In this document: piece by piece, positions 50,098 through 60,476 of the stretch | How the letters are laid out: each line of letters starts with the position of its first letter | Numbering within the stretch: the first letter of the stretch is position 1 | Assembly (NCBI RefSeq): GCF_964199755.1 | Contig: NC_133914.1 | Coordinates: forward strand, 4,641,368 to 4,705,367 | Length of the DNA: 64,000 nt | Direction: 5' to 3' | From: Larus michahellis | Lineage: Eukaryota; Chordata; Aves; Charadriiformes; Laridae | Made by a program: the position numbers and the translations under genes | Notes under the pieces: generated by a model | Told to the model about the DNA's origin: nothing | Databases searched by the model: none | Seen by the model: only the letters and a program-made list of their open reading frames with translations

Positions 50098-53072
50098 CGG
50101 CCGGGCGGGAATGCCGGCCGGCCTTGCATCGCCGCGTGGAAGGCGGCCTCGGCTCCGGGGGTTGCGGCCGCCACCTTGCCCCCCCGGGACGGGTAGGCGG
50201 CCAGGCCCCGCTGGCCCGGCAGGGCGGCCGGCGGGGCCGTGTAGGCAGCCGCCGACTTGCGGGATTCGGAGCGGGAGGCCGAGAGGGCGAAGTCCAAGAG
50301 GTCGGAGGAGTCGTCCGAGTCCAGCAAGGAGCGAAAGTAGCCGGTGAAGAGGCTGTGCCTCTCCGGGCCGGCCTCCGTCTGCGAGGACGGCGCGCTCCCG
50401 GCGTAGAAGCCGGCCCGGCCGGAGGAGCCCGACTCCATGCCGGCGGTGTGGAAAGGCCTGGCCTCGGCACCTTGGTAGCCGCCATTGCGGCCGGCCTGGC
50501 CACCGGGGTGGCCGTGGTGGGGGGCCCAGGGGCTGCCCTTCTCCCCGCTGGCCCACTCGGCGGGGCCGTCGCCGAAGCTCTGCCCGGGGTTGGGCTCGGG
50601 GAAGAGGGCCCCGTTCTTGCGGGCCCGTCGCTTTCGCTTGGGTTTGCCCACGGGGTCGGGCTCCGGCCGGCCCCGCTTGCGAGGGTGCACGGCGTCGGCG
50701 TGGAGGGCGGCGGGGGCTTTCTTCTTCTTCCCGATGCCTTCGAAGAAATCGCTGAAGGAGCAACGGGCGGCGCGGGCGGCGTGACCCCCCCCGCGCCCGC
50801 CGAAGCCCCCCGCCTTGCCGCCGCGCCGGCGGAAGCCCTGGACGCGGTGCAAGAAGTGGGAGATGCTCTGGGTGTCGGGGGCTTGGTGGATGGACTCGGG
50901 CTCGCTGGGGGTCCAGCAGCGTGGCGGCGAGCAGCGGCCCGAGCACTGGCTCTGCCGGTTGAGGAAGGCCAGCTTGGCCAGCACGTCCGAGTAGTCGGCT
51001 TTGCTGTCGTTGGTGTCGGCGATGTAGGAGGGTTGGGGCGAGGCCAGCTTCTGCTTCCTCCTCCTCCTCTTCTTCACCTCCGGGGCCGGCTCCTTGGGCT
51101 TGGCTTGGCCCAGCAGCAGGTTCTTGGGCGGCCTGCCCCGCTTACGCTTCAGAATGATGGGCATCTCGCCGGGGGGGAAGACCACCACCACGTTGCGCCC
51201 GTTGTTCTTCATCTTGAGCAGCGGCGTGGGCTCCATGGAGCTGCTGGCCGCCAGCTCCTTGCCCTCCAGGTTGAGGTTGCTGCTGAGCGACGACACCTTG
51301 TAGGTGGTCTTGTTCCTCCTCCCCAGGGACACGGGGATCTTGGCCATCTTCACCACCATCTTCCTCACCCCCCGGCACTTGCTCTTCTTCCCCGGCGCGG
51401 GGACCTTGGGCGCCTCGTCGGGGTCCAGGGTGGTAGGGGGTGGCGGCGGCGGGGGGGCCAGCAGCGCGGCGCCGGGCTCCTCGGGCCCGGGGGGCACCTC
51501 GGCAGGCAGGGCGAGGGGGGACAGGACGCGGCTCTCGGGGGTGATGTCCACCCGGCGCCCTCGCCCTGCCCTCCTCCGGCGGCACAGCATCTTTGGCTTG
51601 TCTGTCCGGCGCAGGGCGTACTTGCGGTGGTCCTCGCCGCACCGCCCGGCCCCCCGACCCCCGCAGGGTCCCCGCTTCACCACGCTGCCCAGGGGACAAC
51701 CCCCCAGCCGGGGTTGCAGCCCGTGGGGCCGCAGCGGGTCCCCGGCGCCCGGCTGAGCCTCCAGCAGCTCCGACACGGTCCCCAGCGGCTGCGTCTCCAG
51801 CAGCGAGGGCTCGGCGGGCAGCAGCGGGGTCCGGGCGTCCAGCAGCGGCGGCTCCAGCGTCCCCGGCAGCGGTTCCAGCGTCTGCAGCCCCAGCGGCTCC
51901 GCCAGCGGCTCCAGCGACTGCAGCTCCAGCGACTCGGATAACGGCTCCAGCGACTGCAGCTCCAGTGATTCGGAGAGCGGCTCCAGCGACTGCAATCCCA
52001 ACGGCTCCAGGTTTTGCAGCTCCAGCGATTCCGGTAGCGGTTCTAAGCTCTGCGAATCCAGCAGCTGGGGCTGCGACTCCAGGGACTGAGAATCCAGCAG
52101 CCGGGACTGGGAGTCCAGCTCTTGGGCTGGCAGCAACTGGGGCTGCGGCTCCATCGCCTGCGACTCCAGCAGCTGCGTCCCCGGGCACGCCAGGGAGGCC
52201 AGTTCGTTGAGGATATCCGCCTCGGCCAGGTCCGAATAATCGCCGGCATCGGGCTGGGAGCAACCGGCTTCCTCCGCCGGCGCTTTGGAGGCCCCCCCCA
52301 CGCCCCCGCTGTGGCCGGGGGGCTGCGGGGCGCTCCCCCCGCCACCCTCGGCTTCTCCATCGCGAGCCGGGGGCCGGGGATGCCGCGGCGGCTCGGTTTT
52401 GCAGAGCACCCCCCGTTCCTCGGGGCTGCGGATGCTGTTGGCCAGGGAGGGCGAGGAGAAGAAGCTGTACTGGAGATCGCGGTCGGCGGGCAAGAGGCGG
52501 CTGTCCTCGTGGCCACCGCCGCCGCCGCGGAGGTTGCCGCAGTCCAGGTGCACCCCGCTGCTCTTGAGGTCCTCGGAGAGGCGGTTGAGGTCCTTCATGA
52601 TGTCGATGAGCTGCACCACAGGGTGGAGGTTGATGTGCCCGTTGCCGCACTTGCTGCGGAGCAAGGCGAGGATGCTGTCGACGTTACAGCGGCCCGAGGC
52701 CAGCGTCGCGTTGGGGAAGGTTTTAGGCGCCCGGTCGCGGGCGGTTGCTTCCTCCCCGCTGCCCCCCAGGATCCGGGGCTCGCCGGCGCAGCCCAGCAAG
52801 TCCTCCGCCGCCTTGGTGCCCCCGTGCACGCTCTGGCACCGGTCGGCCGGATCGCCGTGCAGCAGCGAGCCTGCCTGGTGCTCCCGGCCGAGCGCGGGGC
52901 ACGAGCCCTCAGGGAAGCTCAGCACGCTGCAGGATAAGGCCTTTTCCGCCGGGCAGGCTGGGGGCCGCTGCACCGGGTGCCCCGGCGGGTAGAATTTGGG
53001 CTCTCGGACGTAGTCGGGCGAGCCACGCACAACGCTGGTCGTTACCACTGGGCCCGGGGGCTTCACGCGCAT
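48099..53072 (-). CDS. AHDC1: AHDC1, AT-hook DNA-binding motif-containing protein 1
   Basis: A single uninterrupted exon (48056-53149) encodes 1657 residues from ATG 53070-53072 to TAG 48099-48101; the human protein is 1603. The start [12 protein letters not shown] matches the human N-terminus MRVKP. Visible: [18 protein letters not shown] near 145; a degenerate LEPL/LESQ leucine-rich repeat (about 300-425); AT-hook-like [11 protein letters not shown] (497-507); canonical AT-hook KRKRGRPPK (642-650); basic KKRRRRKQK just after; [32 protein letters not shown]; and the C-terminus [10 protein letters not shown] nuclear, chromatin-associated protein; heterozygous truncation causes Xia-Gibbs syndrome in humans (established). 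A nine-alanine tract (993-1001) appears to be an expansion. The frame continues open upstream of this ATG into spliced 5' exons; see those entries. Confidence 0.96.
50070..50096 (-). repeat. AHDC1: (GCC)9 polyalanine tract in AHDC1
   Basis: Nine pure GCC codons encode A993-A1001, in the segment FPPGR...GYSVAQ. As remembered, the human protein has no such run at this place (PPGRAASYGL). A pure triplet repeat is expected to be length-variable. Confidence 0.85.
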
Positions 53073-53149
53073 CCTGACCTCCTCCTCCCCCGCGTGCCGC
53101 TTGGCCGAGCAGTTGCTGACATGGGGGTCGGGGAAGGTGACACCGGGAC
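53073..53149 (-). CDS. AHDC1: AHDC1 main exon, part upstream of the usual ATG (candidate coding)
   Basis: From acceptor CCCCACGCAG (53150-53159) to the usual ATG. Read in the AHDC1 frame it gives [16 protein letters not shown] then RHAGEEEVR, with no stop, and joins the previous exon through a split glycine codon (G|GT). Conventional annotation would call this 5'UTR. The alternative frame holds a 19-codon upstream ORF (53063-53122) that overlaps the usual start. Confidence 0.45.
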
Positions 53150-53601
53150 CTGCGTGGGGCAGAGAGAAGCGGGGGGCGGGGGGGGGAGGGACAGTGAGGC
53201 TCCGAGGGCACCGCTGGCCGAAAGCAGCCGGCAGCGCCTCGCTCCATCCCTGCGGCCCACCCGGCTCATCCCCTGCCCCCTCACCAGCGAGGACCCGGCT
53301 GCCACCGCGGGAACCTGCCCCCGCCACCCCCAGCCCGCAGCGGTGGGGAAATGGGGTCCGACTCCCTCCCCTGCTCAGGGCGGGGGGCTGGATGCCCTCC
53401 CCACATCAGGACCACCCATGCCAGCCCCATGGCTTGCCACCCAGACGCAGAGTCACCTGCACGGGGAAGCGGGGTGGCTCTGCCCATGGGGGTCCGGGGT
53501 GGCTCTGCCCATGGGGGTCTGGGCTGCCCCGTCCCCCGCCATGAGGCAGGGCTGGCTGGGGGGGGGTCCGGAGCCATGGCGGGGCCGGGGCTGGGACTTA
53601 C

Positions 53602-53642
53602 CCTCGGCTTTGCTGCTGCTCCTGCTGTTGCACTTGAGCTCT
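53602..53642 (-). CDS. AHDC1: AHDC1 small upstream exon, 41 nt (candidate coding)
   Basis: Acceptor CCTTTGCAG (53643-53651) and donor GTAAGTCC (53594-53601) are both strong on the minus strand. In the AHDC1 frame it reads RELKCNSRSSSKAE and leaves one G for the split glycine of the main exon. There is no ATG in the exon, so it is either 5'UTR or internal coding sequence of an N-terminal extension. Exon existence is fairly secure; coding status is inferred. Confidence 0.55.
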
Positions 53643-54739
53643 CTGCAAAGGAAGGGGTGCGGAGGGTTAGCCCCGAGCCGGGGAGCGGGGGGGACACGCG
53701 GGAGGCGGGTGCCCACGGCTTCGTCTCGGTGCCAGTCCCTGCAAGGGACATACCAGGGGCCGATCCTCCCGAGCTCCCACAGCCGAGAGGGCAGCGCCCG
53801 CCCATCACCCTGGCGTCGGGGCTGCCAGCGGGGCGGGGAGACGGGGCAAGGGGGGGGAAGCTGCCTCCGATCTGGGGGACAGAGGGGTGACAGGTTTACC
53901 CCCTTCCCCCCCCCCCCCGCCCCCTACTCCCTCCCTCCCTCCCAACCACCACCACCACCACCAACAACCCCTTCCACGGGGCCGGGGGGCGCTGGGGGAG
54001 GGGGGGGGGGGGGGTCGGGGGTGGCGGAGGCGGGGGGGGGGGGGTCGAGGCGGGGGCCCTACGGCCGTGTCGCCGCTAGGTGTCCCCGGCGAGCCGTGCT
54101 CCGCCCGCCGCCCCGGCCCGGCCCCCACCGCCCCCCTCCGCCGCCCCCCGCCCCCAGCGCCCCGGCCCGGCCGACGGACGGAGGGACAGACAGACAGACC
54201 AAGAGGAAGGGGCTGGGGAGGGGGGGCGGGGAGCGGGGAAGGAGTTCTGTGACCGAGGAGGGGGCTCAGCATGTTCCGCTCCCCCCCCCTTCCCCACCTC
54301 CTTCCCACCCACCCACCCGAGGTGACGCTGCAGCCCCTGGGGACACACACCCCGCCCCGCCCCGCCCCGCACCTGCCTCAGTTTCCCCTCCCTGGCAATG
54401 CGAGGGCTTGCGGGGGGGGGCCGTTGCACAGGCACCCACGGGGCCCAGGCACCCACTGCACAGCCCACCCTGCACCCCGGGGGGGGGGGGGGGCTGCAGG
54501 GCATCCCTCTTTGCCCCCCCCACCCTCCCACCCCAGCCAAGGCAAAGCAGCAGAGCACCCCCCCCCCTCCCTCCCCGCCATCCCCAGGGATGCTTCGCAG
54601 CCCCCCCCCCCCATCCCTACTCCCGCCAAGGCAGGGCCGGGCAGAGCAGAGGCAAGATTTCCTGCCACCCTCTCCTCCCCTTTCCCTCCCGGTGCAGCCC
54701 CCGTTCCCCGTTCCCGGGGCGAGGGCCCCCCCGGGTTAC

Positions 54740-54902
54740 CTGGGCCGGGGGTGTTTGCAATGGAGGTTCAGTTTGAAGCTCCTGCCGTCGCCGTCGCTGC
54801 CGGGCTGGCGGGGGCCGGAGCCCTGGGCGCGGGGGAACCACTCGGCTGGCGGGCTGGCACCGTTCTCCAGTGCGACGGGCTGGCAGGCGACCGAGCTCCC
54901 AT
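54740..54902 (-). CDS. AHDC1: AHDC1 upstream exon, 163 nt (candidate coding)
   Basis: Acceptor TGCTCGAGCAG (54903-54913), donor GTAACC (54734-54739). The frame that joins exon 53602-53642 in phase is open for 53 codons (DGSSVACQPVALENG..., ...DGRSFKLNLHCKHPRP), and 47 of 53 codons end in G or C, as in the main AHDC1 exon. One other frame begins with ATG at the exon edge but stops within the exon. No in-frame ATG is present, so a start would have to lie further upstream. Confidence 0.45.
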
Positions 54903-55559
54903 CTGCTCGAGCAAGCACAGAGACACCCCCACCCCCCCCCCAACACACACACACGCGTCAGCCCGGCGGACCCCCCCTCCCCACGGAGCACCCCCTGCCC
55001 CGGGGCTGGCAAGGTGGGTGACCGCAGGGCTGGGCACGCTGGGTGCCCCCCGTCCTCCTCCGTCCCCCCCCAACCCCGGTTCACGCCGCCCCATGGAAGC
55101 CAGCGCCCACGGGGACACCCAGGGACCCACGCCGTCCCCTCCACCCCGCAGGATGGGGTGCCAGGGCACGGGGTGACGTTTTGGGGCAGGACACCCCTTT
55201 CCTCCCCACTGTGGCCGTGCCTTGAGCCCCATCCCGAGCAGGGCACCTCCCCAGCGGGCTGCGGTGCCGAGGCGTGTGCACGTCGACACGCTCGTGCTGT
55301 GTTGCACACGCGTGTGCGTGCGGGGCACCCTGCTCTCCCACGTGATCCCGGCGTGCTGGGGGGCCAGGCACCCAAAGCAGCTGCCCATCCGGCACAGGGG
55401 TGCACGGCGAGAGCCCCCCAACCCCATCACGGTCCCCCTTGTGCCAGCGTGTCCGCCTGTTTCCCCCCTGCCACCCCCGGCGTGTGAATCCCTGCCTGTT
55501 GGCTCCCTCCCCCAGCACACACCCGCAGACACACACACACACACGCAGCCGCTCGGCGT

Positions 55560-55920
55560 GATCCAGGCTCTTCCCGGTGTCTGGATTAGCGTGACAACTT
55601 ATCAACAAGGCAGGGAAAGAGAATTCAAACCTGTCAGTCCATCCGCATCCCAACCACCACCCCCTTCTCCCAGTGTGTGTTCCTCGTCCCCCCCCAACAC
55701 CGCCCCGAGCCTTGGGGCGCAGCGCTGGGCACGGGGGCGACGCGGGCACCTCTCCGGCAAACGCCGCAGCCCCCCATCTTGCCTCCCCGGTGTAGAGTTA
55801 CACCAAGGGCAATGTGGAAGCAGGAAAATATGCGCTAGAAAGACCGGTCTAGTCTCTGATGGAGCTGCTGATGTGCCCGGAGAGCTGTTGGAAAGGGGAG
55901 GGCAAGCAGGAAGGAAGCAA
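55560..55920. promoter_or_regulatory. Candidate non-coding elements in AHDC1 5' intron
   Basis: Two complex blocks: TAGCGTGACAACTTATCAAC with GAGAATTCAAACCTGTC (55587-55640), and GTAGAGTTACACCAAGGGC through CAGGAAAATATGCGCTAG to CTGATGGAGCTGCTGATG (55791-55873). They lack splice sites and coding frames and differ in composition from the flanks. GATA (TTATC), TBX-like and MEIS-like words can be read. Function is inferred. Confidence 0.3.
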
Positions 55921-56520
55921 ACGGGAGGTTTTCCAGAACAGCCGCTGGGAGCCGGTCCCCGCCGCACAGGCTGCGCACGGCTCGACGGGGAGGATGGGGG
56001 CATCGTGGGGCACAGGCCCCCGCCACCTCTGCCCCGGCGTCGTCGTCTTTCCCCCCCCCCCCCCCCCCGCCACGCGTCCGTGGAGCTGCGGATGCATTGG
56101 CAAACCCTGCGGGATGCCCAGGGGCTCCCCAATGGGGTGCGTGGCACCCACCGGCGTGCACCCATGGCTGCAGGGGCCATGAGCGTGTCCCCTCTGCCCG
56201 TCCAGCCACCTCGTACCCCACACTGGCCGGCGTCAGGCTCCTGCCCTCGAACACCCCCCCCCCCCACCACCACCACCACCCAGCCCAGCAGGGCCACGTG
56301 TCCGGTGACAAGGCGGGGGACGCTCCCCGCGCCATGCCAGCGCTCCTCCCAAACCCCCGCTGCCCCCCACGGCGGGGACCACCTGCGCCCAGCGGGCAGC
56401 ACCCGCCAACCCCCAACCCCGCCACGGCCCGGGGCGCAGGACAGGGAGGCGGGGAGGGGGCTGCGGGGGGGTGCCGGCCGCGCCGGGATGCTCTGGCCGC
56501 GCCGTCGCGCTCACTTTCAC

Positions 56521-56600
56521 CTCCCTGCTCAGCCCCAGGCAGCCGCCACATGTTTCGCATTAGGCTCTCCGGACTTCGCCATTCCTGGCTCGCTCGCCAG
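56521..56600 (-). CDS. AHDC1: AHDC1 possible first exon of N-terminal extension
   Basis: Minus-strand donor GTGAAAG (56514-56520) ends an exon in which two in-frame ATGs (56558-56560 and 56549-56551) read MRNMWRLPGAEQG plus one G. That base completes an Asp codon with the AT that starts exon 54740-54902, so the phase fits and the extension would be 107 residues. The second ATG has A at -3. A strong-context ATG at 56580-56582 opens a 17-codon upstream frame ending at 56529. The 5' boundary is unknown; 56600 is nominal. A one-in-three phase match is weak evidence alone. Confidence 0.3.
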
Positions 56601-56700
56601 GGGTAGGGCCTTTTTCCTTCTTGGTTGGGGTTTTTTTTTTTTTCCCCTTTTTTTTTTTTTTTAAATTTTTTTTTTTAAATTTTTTTTTTTTTTTCCCCTC
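56601..56700. repeat. T-rich low-complexity tract
   Basis: Four runs of 10-19 T separated by CCCC or AAA. Confidence 0.85.
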
Positions 56701-59348
56701 CTCGCTGGTTACAAAACACCAGCCCAGACCACACAAGCGAGGAGGGACGGAGGGAAGGAAAGGCGAAGGGGAGATAGATGGGCGCCGCGGGTAGCGGGGG
56801 GGAAGAGGCGGTGAAGCTGGGTGCTGCGGCGAGGGGGGGTCGGGGAGGTGGTGGGGGGCGGGGGGTGGGGGGGTGGAAAGCGGGCGAGATTGCAGTCACC
56901 TCCGCTTCCCACCTCCTGACCCCGCAGCCCTGCAAAGATAACAGCCCCCGAAGACTGCTGACTCGCCTCGCAGAAATCCAATATCCTCGCCTGGTGAACT
57001 AATCGACTACCTGGGCTCGCCACCTCCCCTGCCCGGGCTTAATCCTGCTGCTGCAAAGCTTTAATTAGTTTAACGGTTTCAGGCTTGACAGAGGTTGGCG
57101 GCGAGCGCCATGGTCCCCCCCCCCCCACCCCCCCAACACCACCCTCCTCCTCGCCCCCCGCCGGGCTCCCGCTTGGGTGGCAGGGTGGGAGATGTGGCAC
57201 CGCGAGGGGCGTAAGGGGCTGCTGTGTGTGTGTGCGTGTGTGTGTGCGTGTGTGTGTCCCCCCTCCTCCACGCAGGTCCCCTGAGGGTGCTGGCGCCCAG
57301 CCCTGACCCCCAGCGCTGTTGGTTGGTTGGGGGGTGGGGGGGGGGGGGCACGGAAGGGCTCGCTTGGCACCGGCGTGGCGGCAGCTTGCGGCGGAGAGGG
57401 ATGGCCCCGCAAGACACGGACGTGGTTTGGTGCCCGGCTCCGAGGCCACCCAGACGTCAGGGTGGGGCCGGAGATGCCACCGGGAGACAGGCGGGCGGCG
57501 GGGGACCCAGCCGCCACACAGATGGGGACACGCCGACACGACGCCTCCCACCCCGCCGGGGCACCGTGCCCAGCTGCCCGCGGCGGCAGCGCCGGGGACG
57601 GGGGGTCCTGCCCGTCGCCCCGACACCTCCCGCGTCCCGGGGCACCGCGGTGGCCCTAAATACCCCCATATGGGGGTGTGTGTGGGGGGGTGTCTCTGGA
57701 CACCCCCATCGCCCTTGTTGTGCTGGGAGTCACAGCTGTCCATTGCGTGTGCGCGCACACATCTGGGGCGCTGCAGAGGTGCCCCCCCCTCGCACACACA
57801 CACGATGGGGGTGTCCCCACGCCTTGCACAAGCCTGGGGACACTGTGGCGGTGCCTCTCCCTCGCACACTGGGGCACGGCGGAGGTTTTCCTCCCTTGCA
57901 AACCCCCCCACCCCGATTTGCTGCTGTCCCCTCTGTGCCCTGCCCCTTGCGCTCCCCCCTTTCCTCGCTGACACGCACCCGGCCCCCCCTCCCCGTGAGT
58001 CCCCCGGAGCCCGTCCTGCGCCTGCTGACACCAATGGAAAATCCCCTCCAGTGACAGCTTCCTGGCAGGCGCTTTCCGAGGGTTTCCGTGTTCCCCAGCC
58101 AGCCCCCCGCCACGGCCACCTCCTCCCTGCGCCGTGCGGGGGGTCGGGCAGGCAGGAGGACCCCCCGCCTTCGCCCCCCCCTCCCGCCACCCCGTCCTCC
58201 GTGTCCCCCTCACCTCGGCACCCCAAAGCACATGGGTCCTGCTCCCTCCTCTTCCTCCTCGCACCTCGTCACCCTGCCTGCGCCCCCACGCACCGGGAGT
58301 CCCCTGCCACCACCCTGCCTGCCTCCGGCACGGGGGCACCCATCAGCACCAGGGGTGCTTTGGGATCCCACCTAAAAACCCTCCTGGGCACCCACCCGCC
58401 TTGGGGACCCACCACCCTGCGATGCCACCAGCGCACGGGTTGGGAGCAGGGCAAGAGGCGGGGGTCCGGAGGGGTGGGCACGGGTGGGTGCTGGGGCACA
58501 GGGTGCTTGCAGGCAGCCCTGAGCTCTCCGTCGGGTGTCACCCCGCTCCCACTGCGGTTGGAAGCTGGCTGTCACCACGTCCCCCCGCCGCCCTGCCCTC
58601 TCTGCCACGCTGGTAATTAGGAGACGGAGCAGATGGCGCCTGGGTTTCATCTTAGGTAACGGGTCCAGACGAGCTGCTCGGCCGCTGGTTGCCTTGGCGG
58701 GGCTGTCGGTTGCCAGAGGAGAGGGTTTTTTGGGGGTTCTCCCCCTAAGGAGGGAGCTGGTGGGGGGACATGGCCCCCCAGACGTGATGCTGCTGCGGGA
58801 GATGGTGCTGGGAAGGGCTTGGCTGGCACCTGGGGCAAATGTACCCGGGAGACGTGGCCCCAAGGGAGAGTGGGGCTGGGAGCCACCCTCCCACGGCACC
58901 CCGGGGTGCCACGTCCCCGGGGCAGGCTCAGGCACCCCCCCAGCACCGGGGAGGGAGCTCTGGGAGCACCGGCAGATAAGCAGGGGGTGGCTGCAGGTCT
59001 TGGCATCCCCCCAACCACCCAGCACCGCATCAAGGCAGGGTGGGAAACTCCTTTCCCAAACAGCTCCCAAATCCCGGCTGGCTCTGGAAACGGGGACCCC
59101 AGGGACGCCGATGACCCCACGCTGCTGGGGACGATGTGGACTGGGGGGACACAGCCCTTCTCTCCGGCCTGGCCCCAGGCGTCCTGCAGCACAGTCCCCA
59201 GCCTGGCTGGTGGCAATCCCAGGGCCTGGTGGTCCTGGAGCCGGTGGGACCCTTGATGGGTTCAGCCCTCAGCTCCGTAACGTGTCACGGTGCCCTCGAG
59301 GTGGGCAGGGATAGGGCCACCTGGACAGGTTCCCGTTCCCCCTGTTGC
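56701..59348. other. Region upstream of AHDC1 exons; no coding gene seen
   Basis: GC-rich sequence with a G/T microsatellite at 57219-57257. A complex, AT-richer block at 56925-57095 (CCTGCAAAGATAACAGC, CTGGTGAACTAATCGAC, AAGCTTTAATTAGTTTAACG) and another at 58605-58675 (GGTAATTAGGAGACGG, TTTCATCTTAGGTAACGGG) look like conserved non-coding elements. Further 5' non-coding exons of AHDC1 may lie here, but none can be supported from sequence alone. Confidence 0.4.
57219..57257. repeat. (GT)n microsatellite with GC interruptions
   Basis: Alternating purine-pyrimidine GTGTGTGTGCGTGTGTGTGC pattern of about 38 bp. Confidence 0.9.
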
Positions 59349-60476
59349 AAGGAACCATCTCCCCTGCAACAACCATCTCCTCCATGAGAAACCATCTCCC
59401 CTGCACCGACCCTCTCCCCCACAAGAAACCATTTTCCCTGCAACAACCATCTCCCCTGCAATGACTGTGTCCCCCCCAGGGAAACCGTCTCCTCTGCAAT
59501 AACCACCTCCCCTGCAACAACCATCTCCCCAGGAAACCATCTCCCCTGCAATGACCGTCTGCCCTGCAACGACCATCTCCCCCCAAGAAACCATCTCCCC
59601 TGCAGCGATCATCTCCTCTGCACCGACGATCTCCCTGACAGGAAACCATTTCCCCTGCAACAACCATCTCCCCTGCAACAACTATCTCCCCAAGAAACCA
59701 CCTCCCCTGCAATGACCATCTCCCCCGCAATGACCATCTCCCCCCAAGAAACCATCTCCCCCCAAGAAACCACCTGCCCTGCAACAACCATCTGCCCTGC
59801 AACGACCATCTCCCCCCCAAGAAACCGTCTCCTCTGCAATAACCATCTCCCCTGCAACGACCACCTTCCTGCAATGACCATCTCCCCCCCAAGAAAACAT
59901 CTCCCCTGCAACAACCATCTCCCCTGCAGTGACCATCTCCCCCGCCAAGAAACCATCTCCCCTGTAACGACCATCTGCCCTGCAACGACCATCTGCCCTG
60001 CAATAACCATCTCCCCTGCAATGACCATCTCCCCCCCAAGAAACCATCTCCTCTGCAACGACCATCTCCCCTGCAACGACCATCTCCCCCCGAAGGAACC
60101 ACCTCCCCTGCAACAACCATCTCTTCTGCAGTGACCATCTCCCCTGCAAGGACCGTCTCCCCCCCAGGAAATCATCTCCTCTGCAATGACCATCTCCCCG
60201 CAATGACCATCTGCCCCCCAAGGAACCACCTCCCCTGCAACAACCATCTCCTCTGCAATGACCATCTCCCCTGCAAGGACCATCTCCCCCCCAGGAAACC
60301 ATCTCCTCTGCAACAACCACCTCCCCGCAATGACCATCTCCCCACCAAGAAACCATCTCCCCTGCAACAACCATCTCCCCCACAAAAAAAAACCCTCCCC
60401 TGCAACAACCACCTCCCCTGCAAGAGCCATCCCTCCCTCAACGACCACGTCCCCTGCAATCATCTCCCCCTGCAAG
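59349..60476. repeat. Minisatellite, 18-bp unit AACCATCTCCCCTGCAAC
   Basis: About 60 imperfect copies over 1.1 kb. Variants include GACCATCTCCCCCCCAAGAA and TCTGCAATGACC; the CCATCTCC core is the most constant. The plus strand is very poor in G. A period of 18 keeps all frames open, with apparent hexapeptide repeats (GDGCCR/GRWSLQ on minus). It is not considered coding. Confidence 0.93.

Larger units (their letters stand above)
53150..56520 (-). other. AHDC1: AHDC1 5' introns
   Basis: Introns 53150-53601, 53643-54739 and (if the first exon is real) 54903-56520. They are GC-rich with runs of G and C and a two-copy 28-bp duplication near 53472-53528. Two AT-richer islands, 55560-55640 and 55790-55920, stand out as candidate regulatory elements. 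No other gene was seen. Confidence 0.5.

Noticed and set aside
48309..51941. Antisense open frames of 453 and 629 codons over the AHDC1 exon
   Set aside because: Shadow frames of a GC-rich real coding exon. The minus-strand frame matches AHDC1 throughout.
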